64,000 bases of DNA from Nostoc sp. MG11 (GCF_014904695.1 NZ_JACXXN010000020.1:1-64000), one strand, 5' to 3'; positions 37,647-47,292 are shown, counted from the first letter of the stretch. Notes: generated by a model not told the origin, from the sequence alone. Translations and numbers: made by a program.

Positions 37647-38600
37647 ATGGCAGATGCCTTAACAATTCAGCTGCCTAACATTCCCAGTGCGATCGCTCTA
37701 GCGGGAGATGGAGAAGAAAATCTGAAAATGCTATCTCGGCAAACGGGAGCCAGCTTAGTACTACGCGGTCAAGAATTACTCATTTCAGGTAGCCAAAAGC
37801 AAATTGATTTGGCTTCTGAATTAGTGCGATCGCTTAAAGATATCTGGGTCAAAGGCAATACGATCTCCAGTGCTGATATTTTAACAGCCCGTCAAGCTTT
37901 AGATAGCGATCGGCAAGAAGAACTACAAGAGTTACAGCGAGATGTCCTTGCCAAAACTCGCCGAGGTGAAGAAGTTCGTGCCAAAACCTTTCGCCAACGT
38001 CAATATATCGACGCCATACGTAAGCGCGACCTTACATTTGGCGTTGGGCCCGCCGGTACTGGTAAGACATACCTTGCTGTTGTTGTCGCCGTGCAAGCAC
38101 TCTTAGCCAATCAATTTGAAAAGCTAATTTTAACTCGTCCTGCCGTCGAAGCTGGTGAAAAACTCGGTTTTTTGCCTGGAGACTTGCAGCAGAAAGTTAA
38201 TCCTTATCTGCGTCCACTATATGACGCCATCAATGAATTCATCGATCCTGAAAAAATCCCTAATTTAATAGAACGCGGTGTAATTGAAGTTGCACCACTC
38301 GCCTATATGCGGGGACGCACCCTTAATAATGCTTTTGTGATTGTGGATGAAGCTCAAAATACTACACCCGCCCAGATGAAAATGGTTTTGACTCGTTTGG
38401 GTTTCCGTTCTCGAATGGTGATTACGGGTGACATGACACAAACCGATTTGCCACTTCATCAGCAATCAGGCTTAGTAGTAGCTTTACAAATATTAAAACA
38501 CGTTGAAGGCATTACCTTTTGCGAATTTTCTCAAAAAGATGTCGTACGTCATCCTTTAGTTCAGCGTATTGTTGCTGCTTATGAACAGTACGAAAAATAG
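37647..38600 (+). CDS. phoH: PhoH family ATPase
   Basis: About 317 residues from ATG 37647 (MADALTIQLPNIPSAIALAG); the longer frame from 37581 adds an unlikely N-terminus. The C-terminal half has Walker A GPAGTGKTYLAVV, then ILTRPAVEAGEKLGFLPGDL, Walker B FVIVDEAQNTTPAQM, and VITGDMTQTDLP. PhoH is a putative RNA-helicase-type ATPase linked to RNA and ribosome metabolism. It is close to ffh, rpsP and the KH gene in the same direction. Confidence 0.95.
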   Translation: MADALTIQLPNIPSAIALAGDGEENLKMLSRQTGASLVLRGQELLISGSQKQIDLASELVRSLKDIWVKGNTISSADILTARQALDSDRQEELQELQRDVLAKTRRGEEVRAKTFRQRQYIDAIRKRDLTFGVGPAGTGKTYLAVVVAVQALLANQFEKLILTRPAVEAGEKLGFLPGDLQQKVNPYLRPLYDAINEFIDPEKIPNLIERGVIEVAPLAYMRGRTLNNAFVIVDEAQNTTPAQMKMVLTRLGFRSRMVITGDMTQTDLPLHQQSGLVVALQILKHVEGITFCEFSQKDVVRHPLVQRIVAAYEQYEK

Positions 38601-38607
38601 ATATTTA

Positions 38608-38649
38608 GTCATTGGTCATTGGTCATTGGTCATTGGTCATTGGTCATTA
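38608..38649. repeat. GTCATTG heptamer repeat, six copies
   Basis: Five perfect tandem heptamers GTCATTG followed by GTCATTA, directly after the phoH stop. Related GTCATTG or GTCATTA units occur after coxB (around 30540) and after ffh (around 36612). Such heptamer repeats are characteristic of filamentous cyanobacteria. Confidence 0.9.
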
Positions 38650-38698
38650 GTAAAAAACTAACAACCGACAATCTACAAACAACAAAGGACAACTAGTT

Positions 38699-39103
38699 AT
38701 GAGCAATACTTTGAAAGAATTTTTAGAAGCTTGTGAAAATCTTGGGACTTTACGTCTAATTGTCACCAGCAGCGCCGCTGTGTTAGAAGCACGAGGTAAA
38801 GTAGAAAAGTTATTTTATGCAGAGTTGCCTAAAGGTAAATATGCGAATATGCACACCGAAGGCTTTGAGTTTCACTTGAATATGGATAGAATTACCCAAG
38901 TGAAATTTGAAACAGGTGAAGCGAAAAGGGGGAACTTTACAACTTATGCCATTCGGTTTTTAGATGATAAACAAGAACCTGCTTTAAGCCTATTTTTGCA
39001 ATGGGGTAAACCAGGAGAATATGAACCAGGTCAGGTTGAAGCTTGGCAAGCTTTACAAGAGCAGTATGGGGAAGTTTGGCAACCTTTACCAGCAGAAATT
39101 TAA
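38699..39103 (+). CDS. ChuX/HutX-like (heme-utilisation type) protein
   Basis: 134 residues without signal peptide. The sequence TLRLIVTSSAAVLEARGKVEK, then FHLNMDRITQVKFETGEAKR and SLFLQWGKPGEYEPGQVE suggests the ChuX/HutX-like heme-binding fold that cyanobacterial annotation assigns to related proteins. It may bind heme or an iron-containing cofactor in the cytosol. Assignment is from recall of the pattern. The start ATG 38699 follows GGACAACTAGTT. It is monocistronic. Confidence 0.55.
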   Translation: MSNTLKEFLEACENLGTLRLIVTSSAAVLEARGKVEKLFYAELPKGKYANMHTEGFEFHLNMDRITQVKFETGEAKRGNFTTYAIRFLDDKQEPALSLFLQWGKPGEYEPGQVEAWQALQEQYGEVWQPLPAEI

Positions 39104-39198
39104 TGTAAGTAAGTTAGTAATTGGAAAAACTAAGTATTCATTACCAATTATATAGATCAATATCCTACTGATAAATTCCTTGCCTACAAAAAATGCAA

Positions 39199-39640
39199 TT
39201 ACTCGAATTCTTCATCTGCGATCGCTCTTGGGATGTTGGGAACCTGGTTTACTCCCCAATCTTCGGGATAAATTCCTTGTTTTACAAATCGATTAAAGCT
39301 AGAAAATTTCCAATTTTTCGAGGAATCGCACAAACCATGTTTGACGGAATTGTAATGAATATAACTACAATGCGCTTGGAAATCTTCCTCATCACGAATT
39401 AAATATTCCCAAAATCTCCTTTGCTATAGATTGCTTTCTTGACGCTTTTGCCGTGATTTGCTAATCGGATATTCTAAAGCGAGTTTATCCTCACAATGTT
39501 TTGTGACAAAGGTTTTAATCAGTCGCCAACGTGTGGAAAAATCGCGATCACCATTGGATAAAGTCCAAATACAATGTAAATGTTCGGGTAAAAGAATAAA
39601 AGCATCTATTTCACAATACCGTTGCCAAAATAAGAGGATG
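39199..39640 (-). pseudogene. C-terminal fragment of a REP-associated tyrosine transposase (RAYT/IS200-like)
   Basis: The minus frame reads FWQRYCEIDAFILLPEHLHC followed by IWTLSNGDRDFSTRWRLIKT, then an in-frame TAG at 39426-39424 (replacing a Gln codon), then RRFWEYLIRDEEDFQAHCSY and IHYNSVKHGLC to a TAA at 39199. The HLH of LPEHLHC is the metal-binding HUH-type motif of Y1 transposases. The 5' part is missing, and an IS701-like remnant lies beyond. This is clear gene decay. Confidence 0.85.
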
Positions 39641-39699
39641 AAGAGGCGTAGTAGAGTTATTGTCTCTCACAACGACAACTCAAAAACCACTCCCCGCCC

Positions 39700-40399
39700 A
39701 TGCCCGACATCTTAATCACTTTTACAAAGCCTGTTACCGCAGATAAACGCTACAACAATGCGGCAATTGAACCAGATAATCCTGGCAATGTTAGCAATGA
39801 GCAGTCGAGTCACCATTTTGGGAATCTCCCGTTGGACGGGCATTGGTGGTAGTTATCGGACAATGTTGAGATTCTTTCATACAGTAATACCTTGGGCAAC
39901 GTTGTTTTAGCTGTTTTTTCGTAAACATTTATGGCGAAAGAATGAAGTATATTTGCTTGCCGGAGATGAAGTTGTAGTCAGCAAATCGGGTAAACAGACT
40001 TATGGGTTGGATAGATTCTTTTTAGCCTCGTAAATCAACCTATATCGGGGCTATCTTTTTTTGTTTTGTCGTTAGTAAGTGTTGAGCAAAGGCAGTCATT
40101 TCCGATTCAAATAGAACAAGTAATCAAGAGTGATACTAAAACAAATATCAAGTTGTCAAGCGAAAAAGTAAAAATCGAAGAAAAACGTGGACGTGGACGA
40201 CCAAAAGGGAGTAAAAACAAAAACAAAACAGATAGCATTTTTTATGGTTAATTTATCTCATCATCTTCTTGCTGATTTTCGCCTCCTTAATCCTGGCTCA
40301 GGCATTATTGACCTTAAGGCTTATTATTGTGGCTTTCGATATATCCATGAAATCTTAAAAATGCTTCCAGAAATTCCTGAGCCTATTTTATTAACTTAG
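39700..40399 (+). mobile_element. Degraded IS701-like insertion sequence
   Basis: Transposase pieces appear in changing frames: MPDILITFTKPV from ATG 39700, then a frameshift into VTILGISRWTGIGGSYR, RKNEVYLLAGDEVVVSKSGK and QTYGLDRFF, then another into SLVSVEQRQSFPIQIEQVIK with a GRPKGSKNKNK basic stretch, and finally LADFRLLNPGSGIIDLKAYY near the C-terminus. A large middle portion is missing. The order matches IS701-type transposases. The frameshifts, stops and deletion show that it is dead. Confidence 0.75.
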
Positions 40400-40420
40400 A
40401 TTTTTGCCAAGCTTACTTCT

Positions 40421-40633
40421 CTAGGACGTATTCATCCCGGTTCTACGAGCGTTGAACCCTCGTAATTTGATAACGGTATTGATTTCAAAAGGGTACTTTT
40501 TGCGTACCTTCTCAATTCCTTCTCGAAGACTGGAACGAGCAATATCATCACACAACCAAGGAGAACGTTTGTAGGTGACAAGCGTAAAAAAGTATGTACC
40601 ACCTGAAACTCTAAATCTTCTATATTCAGGCAT
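40421..40633 (-). pseudogene. N-terminal fragment of a REP-associated transposase
   Basis: From ATG 40633 the frame reads MPEYRRFRVSGGTYFFTLVT then YKRSPWLCDD and REGIEKVRKKYPFEIN, the N-terminus of a RAYT (Y1) transposase. It then loses similarity at the boundary with the IS remnant. It could be the 5' end of the fragment at 39199-39640, split by the insertion; but both pieces cover the FEIN/CEID segment, so they may come from two copies. A TACGAG...CTCGTA inverted repeat lies at 40444-40464. Confidence 0.8.
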
Positions 40634-40927
40634 ATTTTGAAAAAATTATATTATTCTCCATCAAGATAACCCTGTAGGGTGTGTGACGGCTACGATTAAT
40701 TGTGAAGCGCAACAAAATAAATCACTTTTGCGGTCACGCACCAATTTATGATGGAAGCAATTATAAAGTATGGTGTAAGATATGGTGCGTTACGCTACGC
40801 TAACAGTACCCTACAAAATTTAAGATTGTGCGATTTTACTTACCTTTAAACTAAGCTTCCAAATGTCATTATTATCCTGTAAATGATTTTTTCCTAATAA
40901 AAAATAAACTTAAACAAAAAACGGCTA

Positions 40928-41725
40928 ATGCTTGCAATAAGGACAATTTGGAGTTTTTGCTTGGTTATTTTGTTCCTACTGTGGAGTGGCGAAGCTATTG
41001 CAGGAGAGCTGTCAGAACGGTTAGCAAATTTTCCTCGGTGGGAAAAATTAACTTCAGTAAAACGGGCTGTGGGAGACTTAGTTTACCCTGAATGGATGGC
41101 TGGTTATTGGCAGGTTACAAGTACCTTAGTGGATTTAGTAGCGCCTTTAGCACCAGATATCGTAACACCTGGGTTTGAAGGTAATCGCCGACAACTAAAT
41201 CGGCCTGTGAGTTTTCTAGTACGCTTTATTAGAGAGCAATCGCATATTACTGGCTTAAAATTCCTCCCACGGATAGATAACAAATCATCAATTTTGGTAG
41301 CAGATAGAGCATTTAATAGCCTGAATTTGGCACGGGCTGATTTAGGAGATGATGCTGTGCTATCAGTCAAGGTAGATCCAAATTCGCCTAATCGTCAGAT
41401 TACATTTTTGCGAGGAGAACGCCAACTAGTTTCTATCGTCACTGCACGCGCCACAGAAACTATACTCAATGACAAGTTCATCACCACAGAAGTATTTCAA
41501 CAACTGTTTAAAGGTGGTTCACGCCCCTATTTCAATTCTGTAGAATCTACCACCGCCTACCACAAGCTTCCTACATCTAATCCAGCAATTGAAGCAGATC
41601 AAGTTACTGCTGTCTACCTTTCACCTCAAGATCCAGATTACTTTGCGGCAGGTTCTCGACCAGTTGCACTTTATCGTTATCGCCTAGAATTTTTCCCCGC
41701 ACAATTACCTACTTCTAAAGAGTGA
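40928..41725 (+). CDS. Exported DUF6816-like protein
   Basis: 265 residues with a signal peptide cleaved near 25 (EAIAG). The mature part starts ELSERLANFPRWEKLTSVKR and has LVYPEWMAGYWQVTSTLVDL, a pattern shared by cyanobacterial and plant chloroplast proteins of unknown function (DUF6816). The fold appears to be a beta barrel of lipocalin type; this is inferred from strand pattern. It may sit in the thylakoid lumen or periplasm. Possibly co-transcribed with the ABC transporter 88 bases downstream. Confidence 0.65.
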   Translation: MLAIRTIWSFCLVILFLLWSGEAIAGELSERLANFPRWEKLTSVKRAVGDLVYPEWMAGYWQVTSTLVDLVAPLAPDIVTPGFEGNRRQLNRPVSFLVRFIREQSHITGLKFLPRIDNKSSILVADRAFNSLNLARADLGDDAVLSVKVDPNSPNRQITFLRGERQLVSIVTARATETILNDKFITTEVFQQLFKGGSRPYFNSVESTTAYHKLPTSNPAIEADQVTAVYLSPQDPDYFAAGSRPVALYRYRLEFFPAQLPTSKE

Positions 41726-41813
41726 TTTAGAAATTTCGCTGTTGACTACAATGTATTACACAAGTAGTATATAAATTCCAAGCTAACGCTCGTGCTCTTG
41801 GGCAGTGTGCATC

Positions 41814-43622
41814 ATGGCAAAATTTAGAGATATTCTCAAATACTACGATCGCTATCGAGCACTCGTGATTTTTAGTGTTACCGCAGCTAGCCTTTTTGAA
41901 ATAATTGATTTGGTAATACCTTATGTCACAGGGCAGATTTTAAATGTACTTTCAGGACAACCGCTAGATCGTCCAGTAGAGAATGCGATCGCCGCAATTA
42001 GCAACCTCACCCAACTACCACAAAACCGATTACTATCTTTAGGGGTGCTAATGAGTGTAATCTTTTTAGTAACAGTTGCCAGAGCGCCGATTCAAATATG
42101 GTCAACTTGGTGGTTTCATTGGGATATTGCTTTACGTAGCCGTCGAGATAACTTCAAAAAAACAGTAAGAAAAATACTCACTCTGCCTCTAGAATTTTAC
42201 GACGAAAATAATCCCGGTCGAATTGCCGGAAAAATTTCTAGAGGATTGGAGAATCATACCTGGACTTATCCAGAAATGGCCGGACAATTAATTCCCAAGC
42301 TATTTAGAGTATTGGGAATTTTTGTAGTTATTTTGTTGATTGAGTGGCGCATTGCTATATTATTTCTGATTTCGTTCGTAGTTATTCTCGGCTTCACTCT
42401 CAAAGATTTAAATAAGCTGATGGAACAAGAACGACGGCTAGATAAATACATGGAAAATACTCAAAGCCGTAACTCAGAAATTATTACCAATATCAAAACA
42501 GTTAAAGCATTTGCAACAGAAGCACTGGAATTAAAACGGCAAACACAAAGGCTGAACCGAGAGTTTAAAGTAGTAGATTATCGTATCCATCTTGGTTACA
42601 TTAAGCTGGGTACTTTAAGAACAGCAATCGTTCAGTTTTGTGTATTTGTAGTGCTAGGTTTGACCCTTGTGGCTACGCTAAAAGGTCAGATTTCCTTAGG
42701 ACATTTTGTCACCACTTTAACAGTTTCTAGCATGGCTTATGCAGAGTTGGAACCTATCAGCAACCTCGCTGAGATTTTTGCCCGTCGTTATGCCTCAATG
42801 TTGGGGTATCACGAATTTATGCAACAACCAATAGGGTTAGATGGAGTCAGTCTGGAAGATAGTACATCAACCTATAGTTTCACTGGCAAAGTTGAGTTTT
42901 CCAATGTGACTTTTGGGTATGATGCTAACCGTCAAGTTTTGCAAAATATCAACTTGTTAATTGAGCCATACCAAACAGTGGCGTTGGTTGGGCGTTCTGG
43001 TTCTGGTAAGTCTACCTTAGTAAAACTGCTATTGCGGTATTTTGAACCGCAACAAGGTCAAATTCTGATTGATGGTCAAGATATCCGCACCTTGGATGTG
43101 AGTAAGTATAGGCGGAGATTAGCGATCGTTCACCAAGAAGTAGACGTTTTCAACGGTACTGTCTTGGATAACCTCACCTATGGCAAGCCAAATACCAGTT
43201 TTGAGCAGGTTCAGGAAGCCTGTCGGATTGCCAGACTTGATGAAGTAGTACAGCAACTACCCCAAGGTTATTACACTGTTGTGGGAGAACGTGGTGTTAG
43301 GTTGTCTGGAGGACAAAGACAACGCTTGGGAATTGCTAGGGCGTTGCTAGTAGAACCAGATTTGCTGGTTTTTGACGAGGCTACTTCTAGTTTAGATTAC
43401 GAGTCTGAGCGCTCAATTCAGCGGGCGATGCGATCGCTCCAGGGAACTCGTACTACCATTGTTATTGCCCACCGTCTAAGTACAGTGCGGGAAGCAGATA
43501 AGATTGTGGTTCTAGATCAAGGAAGGATTGTCGAGGTAGGTAGCCATGATGAACTTTTGCGTCATGAGGGTATTTACCACCGCTTACACTCCTTACAAGA
43601 AACAGGAGAACTCCTAAGTTAG
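41814..43622 (+). CDS. ABC transporter, fused permease and ATPase (exporter type)
   Basis: About 602 residues from ATG 41814. A six-helix membrane domain (about 15-330) is followed by an ATPase: Walker A VGRSGSGKSTLVKLL, Q-loop IVHQEVDVF, signature LSGGQRQRLGIARALL, Walker B LLVFDEATSSLD, H-loop AHRLSTV. It forms a homodimeric or heterodimeric exporter of lipid, peptide or drug type; the substrate is unknown. GTG 41805 is a less likely start. A hairpin follows at 43631, so transcription probably ends there. Confidence 0.93.
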   Translation: MAKFRDILKYYDRYRALVIFSVTAASLFEIIDLVIPYVTGQILNVLSGQPLDRPVENAIAAISNLTQLPQNRLLSLGVLMSVIFLVTVARAPIQIWSTWWFHWDIALRSRRDNFKKTVRKILTLPLEFYDENNPGRIAGKISRGLENHTWTYPEMAGQLIPKLFRVLGIFVVILLIEWRIAILFLISFVVILGFTLKDLNKLMEQERRLDKYMENTQSRNSEIITNIKTVKAFATEALELKRQTQRLNREFKVVDYRIHLGYIKLGTLRTAIVQFCVFVVLGLTLVATLKGQISLGHFVTTLTVSSMAYAELEPISNLAEIFARRYASMLGYHEFMQQPIGLDGVSLEDSTSTYSFTGKVEFSNVTFGYDANRQVLQNINLLIEPYQTVALVGRSGSGKSTLVKLLLRYFEPQQGQILIDGQDIRTLDVSKYRRRLAIVHQEVDVFNGTVLDNLTYGKPNTSFEQVQEACRIARLDEVVQQLPQGYYTVVGERGVRLSGGQRQRLGIARALLVEPDLLVFDEATSSLDYESERSIQRAMRSLQGTRTTIVIAHRLSTVREADKIVVLDQGRIVEVGSHDELLRHEGIYHRLHSLQETGELLS

Positions 43623-43630
43623 AAGTTAGG

Positions 43631-43656
43631 AACTGGGTTTTGCAAGAAACCCAGTT
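43631..43656 (+). terminator. Hairpin after the ABC transporter gene
   Basis: AACTGGGTTT (43631-43640) pairs perfectly with AAACCCAGTT (43647-43656) around a six-base loop. The T-run follows only at 43671, so it may be an attenuated terminator. This hairpin type also occurs as a dispersed repeat in cyanobacteria. Confidence 0.55.
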
Positions 43657-43732
43657 TCTACAATCGGCATTTTTTTGGAAAAGCTTGAAATTTCCAAAAA
43701 CTGATGCTACTATTGTGAATCGTGAGACAAAT

Positions 43733-43815
43733 GGGTCGGTGTCCGAGTGGTTAATGGAGACGGACTGTAAATCCGTTGGCTAGCGCCTACGCTGGTTCAA
43801 ATCCAGCCCGGCCCA
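43733..43815 (+). tRNA. tRNA-Tyr (anticodon GTA)
   Basis: 83 bases with a long variable arm (class II). Acceptor arms GGGTCGG and CCGGCCC pair, the anticodon loop is CTGTAAA, the T-arm has GGTTCAAATCC. No CCA is encoded. Confidence 0.95.
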
Positions 43816-43891
43816 CCTCACGAACATTTCCGAGCGTTGTATTTTGAGCTAAAGATAGGTTAACATAGCTCATAGTTCAAGTTTATATTTT

Positions 43892-43963
43892 GCCCGTGTG
43901 GCTCAGTGGTAGAGCACACCCTTGGTAAGGGTGAGGTCACGAGTTCAATCCTCGTCACGGGCT
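43892..43963 (+). tRNA. tRNA-Thr (anticodon GGT)
   Basis: 72 bases. Acceptor arms GCCCGTG and CACGGGC pair fully, the D-arm has GCTCAGTGGTAGAGC, the anticodon loop is TTGGTAA, and the T-arm is GAGTTCAATCCTC. Confidence 0.95.
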
Positions 43964-44197
43964 TTTTAAAGTTTCTAGAAATTCAACGCAAAATTAATGG
44001 TCTTGGTCTTTCAAAGGGATTTAGAAGTTAAAAACTAAGTCCCTTATCTGCATTTATGGCTATGACTTGGCTACTGTCCTCAGAATTTTTGGATATACTA
44101 TTTATTTTTCTGTTCTTAACTAGAATGCCATAAAACTAACCCTCATTCTGAACTTACAACAATATATCAATGTTTGAGGGTTCATATTTAGTTAAAA

Positions 44198-44270
44198 CGA
44201 GCGCGGCAGGGTTCGAACCTGCGACCGATTGCTTAGAAGGCAATTGCTCTATCCACTGAGCTACGCGCCC
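44198..44270 (-). tRNA. tRNA-Arg (anticodon TCT)
   Basis: 73 bases on the minus strand. Acceptor GGGCGCG pairs with CGCGCTC, D-arm GCTCAGTGGATAGAGC, anticodon loop CTTCTAA, T-arm GCAGGTTCGAACCCTGC. It reads AGA, so with the tRNA at 20475 the window encodes both AGN-type arginine tRNAs. Confidence 0.95.
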
Positions 44271-44611
44271 AAGTTAATATACTGGCTCCCAAAGGAGTCA
44301 TCTATACGATTATATCGTTTTGTCCTACCAAGAAGCAATCGAAAATTGCAGATTTACTATTAGCAAGGCTAAGATCCAAGTCGCTAGTCACTCAATGTAC
44401 ATTAAAAACGAAGCAGATGGGCTATTGGTCAGATATATTGTGTTGTCAAGGGGTTATTTGCCCGTTAGTGTCAATGCCTTTTGGTGGGCGATCGCGATCG
44501 CTAAGCTTATTTCATCAGCATGTTAAGTAATTCTACTCTTGGCAATGCTGTCAAATGCGATTATTTATCCGATATTAAGAATGCCCCTGTGAGGAGTTAT
44601 TTGCTAGTGCC
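44271..44611. other. Intergenic region without a recognised gene
   Basis: 340 bases. A frame at 44320-44526 is open, but its product (FRFTISKAK-like, with a HIP1-rich segment) has no recognisable family and weak start context. I leave it uncalled. A double GCGATCGCGATCGC lies at 44488-44501. Confidence 0.4.
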
Positions 44612-45271
44612 ATGTTTATTCTCAAACGGCAGGATGTTGAAATATCAAGTATTCAGCACCCAAAACGGGATCAGCAAGTGCCGATCCTCCATTATCAGGG
44701 GCAGACCTTTCGCTTGATTAGTGTCTTTAAAGCTAGTCAAGAAGAAGAAGCTAGAGCCTTGTGGAGAGAATTAACCGATAATCGGGGTAAAGCCTGTGTC
44801 TTGCTGGAGGAACCAGAGCGTTTTAGCGTTTGGGGTAAAATCCGTTTAGATCAGCTAGGTAGTGATACAGGTGGTCATGGCAAAACGGAGATTTTGATCC
44901 AAGCCAGTATTTTGCTACTGCAAGCAGTTTATATCGACATTGAAGAGTTTTTAGGGACTCGGCAAGCAGCATTATTTGAAAAAGATATTGCAGAAGTACT
45001 ACAGCAGAAGCAATTTCCTCAACCATCTTCCCTAGAAGCAGTTAAACACTTGGTATCTACCAATCCTTTGCAAACAGCCAAACTGCCCACTTGGCAAGAA
45101 AATCATCTAGTTAGCCTCTTGCAAGAACTGCATCGATTAGGAAAAGTATATTTTGGCAACGCCAATTTTGCTCATCAAGCGCTCTATAGGTTAGAAGATA
45201 TGCCAGAAGCAGAGCGATCGCTGTTTATCAGTTGGCTAAATCAATCGTCACTGAGTAAACTGTGGCAGTAG
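44612..45271 (+). CDS. Conserved cyanobacterial hypothetical protein
   Basis: 219 residues, soluble, no signal peptide. It begins MFILKRQDVEISSIQHPKRD and has VCLLEEPERFSVWGKIRLDQ-like text (ACVLLEEPERFSVWGKI), a helical middle and a Leu-rich C-terminal half that ends SWLNQSSLSKLWQ. The helix LLQELHRLGKVYFGNANFAH is a likely interaction surface. The protein looks genuine (balanced composition, long frame), but I recognise no named family. The start ATG 44612 follows a GAGGAG site at 44592. Confidence 0.6.
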   Translation: MFILKRQDVEISSIQHPKRDQQVPILHYQGQTFRLISVFKASQEEEARALWRELTDNRGKACVLLEEPERFSVWGKIRLDQLGSDTGGHGKTEILIQASILLLQAVYIDIEEFLGTRQAALFEKDIAEVLQQKQFPQPSSLEAVKHLVSTNPLQTAKLPTWQENHLVSLLQELHRLGKVYFGNANFAHQALYRLEDMPEAERSLFISWLNQSSLSKLWQ

Positions 45272-45388
45272 CATGGAAAATATTTAATAAAATTCCTGCC
45301 ACTAGTACTTGCTTTTGGCGTTTGATTGTGCATTGCTTGGCGAATAGACTACTAGCCATACAGTCCCATCAGCCAAAAGACTGGCAGA

Positions 45389-46264
45389 GTGCATTTACAT
45401 AATCAAGTCCATATGAATAATTCTTACGACAATTCATTGCAATCCAAATCCCTTTTCAACACTGGGAACATTGTCATAGCTAGTGTGGGTTGGGCCGTAC
45501 TGGCACTGTTATACTTTTTGTTGTTTAGTGCCAAAATTCCCGCAGCAGATGGCATGGAAAGCCGTGCCGAGTGGTATGTGGTCGGGACAAATATTTTTGA
45601 AGCCTTAGCTTATCTGGGTGCCTGTATCTTATGCTTGAGGAACTGGCTTAGTCCGCAAATTGTCAGTGGTCGGAATGTATGGCTCTCAATTGGCTTAGGT
45701 ATGCTTTCTTATTTAGTAGGAGGGATAATTTTTGGTTATACAGAAATAGTCTTAAAAGAAGAACCAGATGTGTCTATAAGCGATATATTTTTTGTACTGA
45801 CTTATCTGTTCCTGGGCGCAGGCATGATTTTAGCTGTGGCTTCCAGACGAATTAATCTGGAAAGATGGCAGTGGCTAATTGTGTTGGCAATTGCAGTGTT
45901 TGGTAGTTTGTTAGCATGGTGGATTTCTATGCAACAGGCAACTTCCTCAGAGCCGCTAGTCGCTATTTTGAACTGGTTTTACGTAGTGAGCGATGTAGTT
46001 CTGTTAATTATTGCCACCACTCTGCTGCTAGCCTTTTGGGGAGGAAGAGTTTCCCAGTCTTGGCGAATGATTGCAGCGGCAGCATTTTCGCTCTACATTG
46101 CAGATATGTGGTTTAAATATGCTCAGGGACCCAATTATCAAAGTGGGGAGATATTAGAAGTGTTTTGGGTGTTTAGTGGAGTTTTATTTGGCATGGGAGC
46201 TGTTCTAGAATATGACGCATCATTAAGGCGATCGCGGCGTACCAGTGGACGAAAACGAGCTTAA
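45389..46264 (+). CDS. Polytopic membrane protein of unknown function
   Basis: 291 residues (283 if ATG 45413 is the start, as GTG 45389 has no clear ribosome site). About eight membrane helices (roughly 27-46, 66-84, 97-117, 130-150, 160-178, 194-216, 223-240, 254-270) and a basic tail RRSRRTSGRKRA. Helix spacing resembles the sensor membrane modules found in front of GGDEF or kinase domains, but no such output domain is attached. Its 3' neighbour encodes a DNA-binding HTH protein 12 bases away, suggesting an operon. Confidence 0.65.
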   Translation: MHLHNQVHMNNSYDNSLQSKSLFNTGNIVIASVGWAVLALLYFLLFSAKIPAADGMESRAEWYVVGTNIFEALAYLGACILCLRNWLSPQIVSGRNVWLSIGLGMLSYLVGGIIFGYTEIVLKEEPDVSISDIFFVLTYLFLGAGMILAVASRRINLERWQWLIVLAIAVFGSLLAWWISMQQATSSEPLVAILNWFYVVSDVVLLIIATTLLLAFWGGRVSQSWRMIAAAAFSLYIADMWFKYAQGPNYQSGEILEVFWVFSGVLFGMGAVLEYDASLRRSRRTSGRKRA

Positions 46265-46276
46265 CAAAGATTTTTG

Positions 46277-47287
46277 GTGTCTACCGTGAGAAAACTAACA
46301 GATTCCGACAAGCAAGAAATTCTCAAGTTATATCGAGAGACTGCCGAAACAACCTCAACTTTGGCAGATCGTTATGGTGTCAGTAATTCGACAATTAGCC
46401 GCCTGCTTAAAAGTACCTTGCAGGAAGAGGAGTACGAATATCTCGTTTCTTTAAAACGTGCTGCTAGAACTCCCGAAGGTAGAGCACAGGTAAACTACGA
46501 GCAGTTACCTTTGTTGATTCCGCCAGAGCCAGAGAAAGAACTCCCCCGCAGCGAAAGCCCTCGCTTGAAGTTGCCGGATATTGAACCACAGCCGCCTGTG
46601 GTCAAACAGGAAGCTGACTCAGAGGATTTTACGGAGGAGGCAGAATCAATTTCCGCTAGTAGACGAGTGCGGCGACGCTCCTCAGCAGAAGAAAAACCAC
46701 GGCTCAGAATAGCAGAGAAACTAGAACCTGTAGTACACAAGCCGCCGGAAGTAGCAAGCATCCCTAGCCCTATTCTAGAGAATGAACGTCCAGAAGCAAC
46801 CGTTATAGCCCAAATGCTGGGCGAAGACTTGCTAGATGAATCAGAGGAGTTGGACGATTTAGATGAGGACGATTTAGATGAAGACGATTTTGAGGAGGAA
46901 GACTTTGAGGATGAAGACTTCGACGAGCCAAGGCCTCTAGTTGCAAAACGAAGACCGGGTGAAGCACCAGTTGAAGTTTTACCACTGTCGGCAGCTCATT
47001 TGCCCAAAACTTGCTACTTGGTGATTGACCGTTCGTCAGAGCTAATTACGCGACCACTCAGGGACTTTGGCGACTTGGGACAAATTCCCAACCTCGAAAA
47101 CCAGCAAAAAACTTTGCCTGTGTTTGATAATCATCGAGTAGCAAAGCGCTTTTCTACCAAGCGCGATCGCGTAATTAAAGTCCCTGATAGTAAAATGCTG
47201 CACAAGGCTCGGACTCATCTGCAAGCCAAGGGGATCACACGACTGTTGATTGATGGTCAGGTCTATTCCTTGTCTGCCACGCTTTAG
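46277..47287 (+). CDS. HTH domain protein with acidic low-complexity middle
   Basis: About 336 residues. The N-terminal 55 residues form a helix-turn-helix of resolvase/transposase type: SDKQEILKLYRETAETTSTL, then ADRYGVSNSTISRLLKS. A disordered proline- and charge-rich region follows and contains a run of D and E (DLDEDDLDEDDFEEEDFEDE, about 195-214). The C-terminal 100 residues are folded, with LPKTCYLVIDRSSELITRPL. It is a probable DNA-binding regulator conserved in cyanobacteria; targets unknown. GTG 46277 or 46286 is the start. cutA starts 6 bases downstream of its stop. Confidence 0.7.
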   Translation: MSTVRKLTDSDKQEILKLYRETAETTSTLADRYGVSNSTISRLLKSTLQEEEYEYLVSLKRAARTPEGRAQVNYEQLPLLIPPEPEKELPRSESPRLKLPDIEPQPPVVKQEADSEDFTEEAESISASRRVRRRSSAEEKPRLRIAEKLEPVVHKPPEVASIPSPILENERPEATVIAQMLGEDLLDESEELDDLDEDDLDEDDFEEEDFEDEDFDEPRPLVAKRRPGEAPVEVLPLSAAHLPKTCYLVIDRSSELITRPLRDFGDLGQIPNLENQQKTLPVFDNHRVAKRFSTKRDRVIKVPDSKMLHKARTHLQAKGITRLLIDGQVYSLSATL

Positions 47288-47292
47288 ATGTT

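Noticed and set aside
44320-44526. Open frame of 68 codons after tRNA-Arg
   Set aside because: No family, TTG start with no ribosome site, HIP1-rich composition; probably non-coding.
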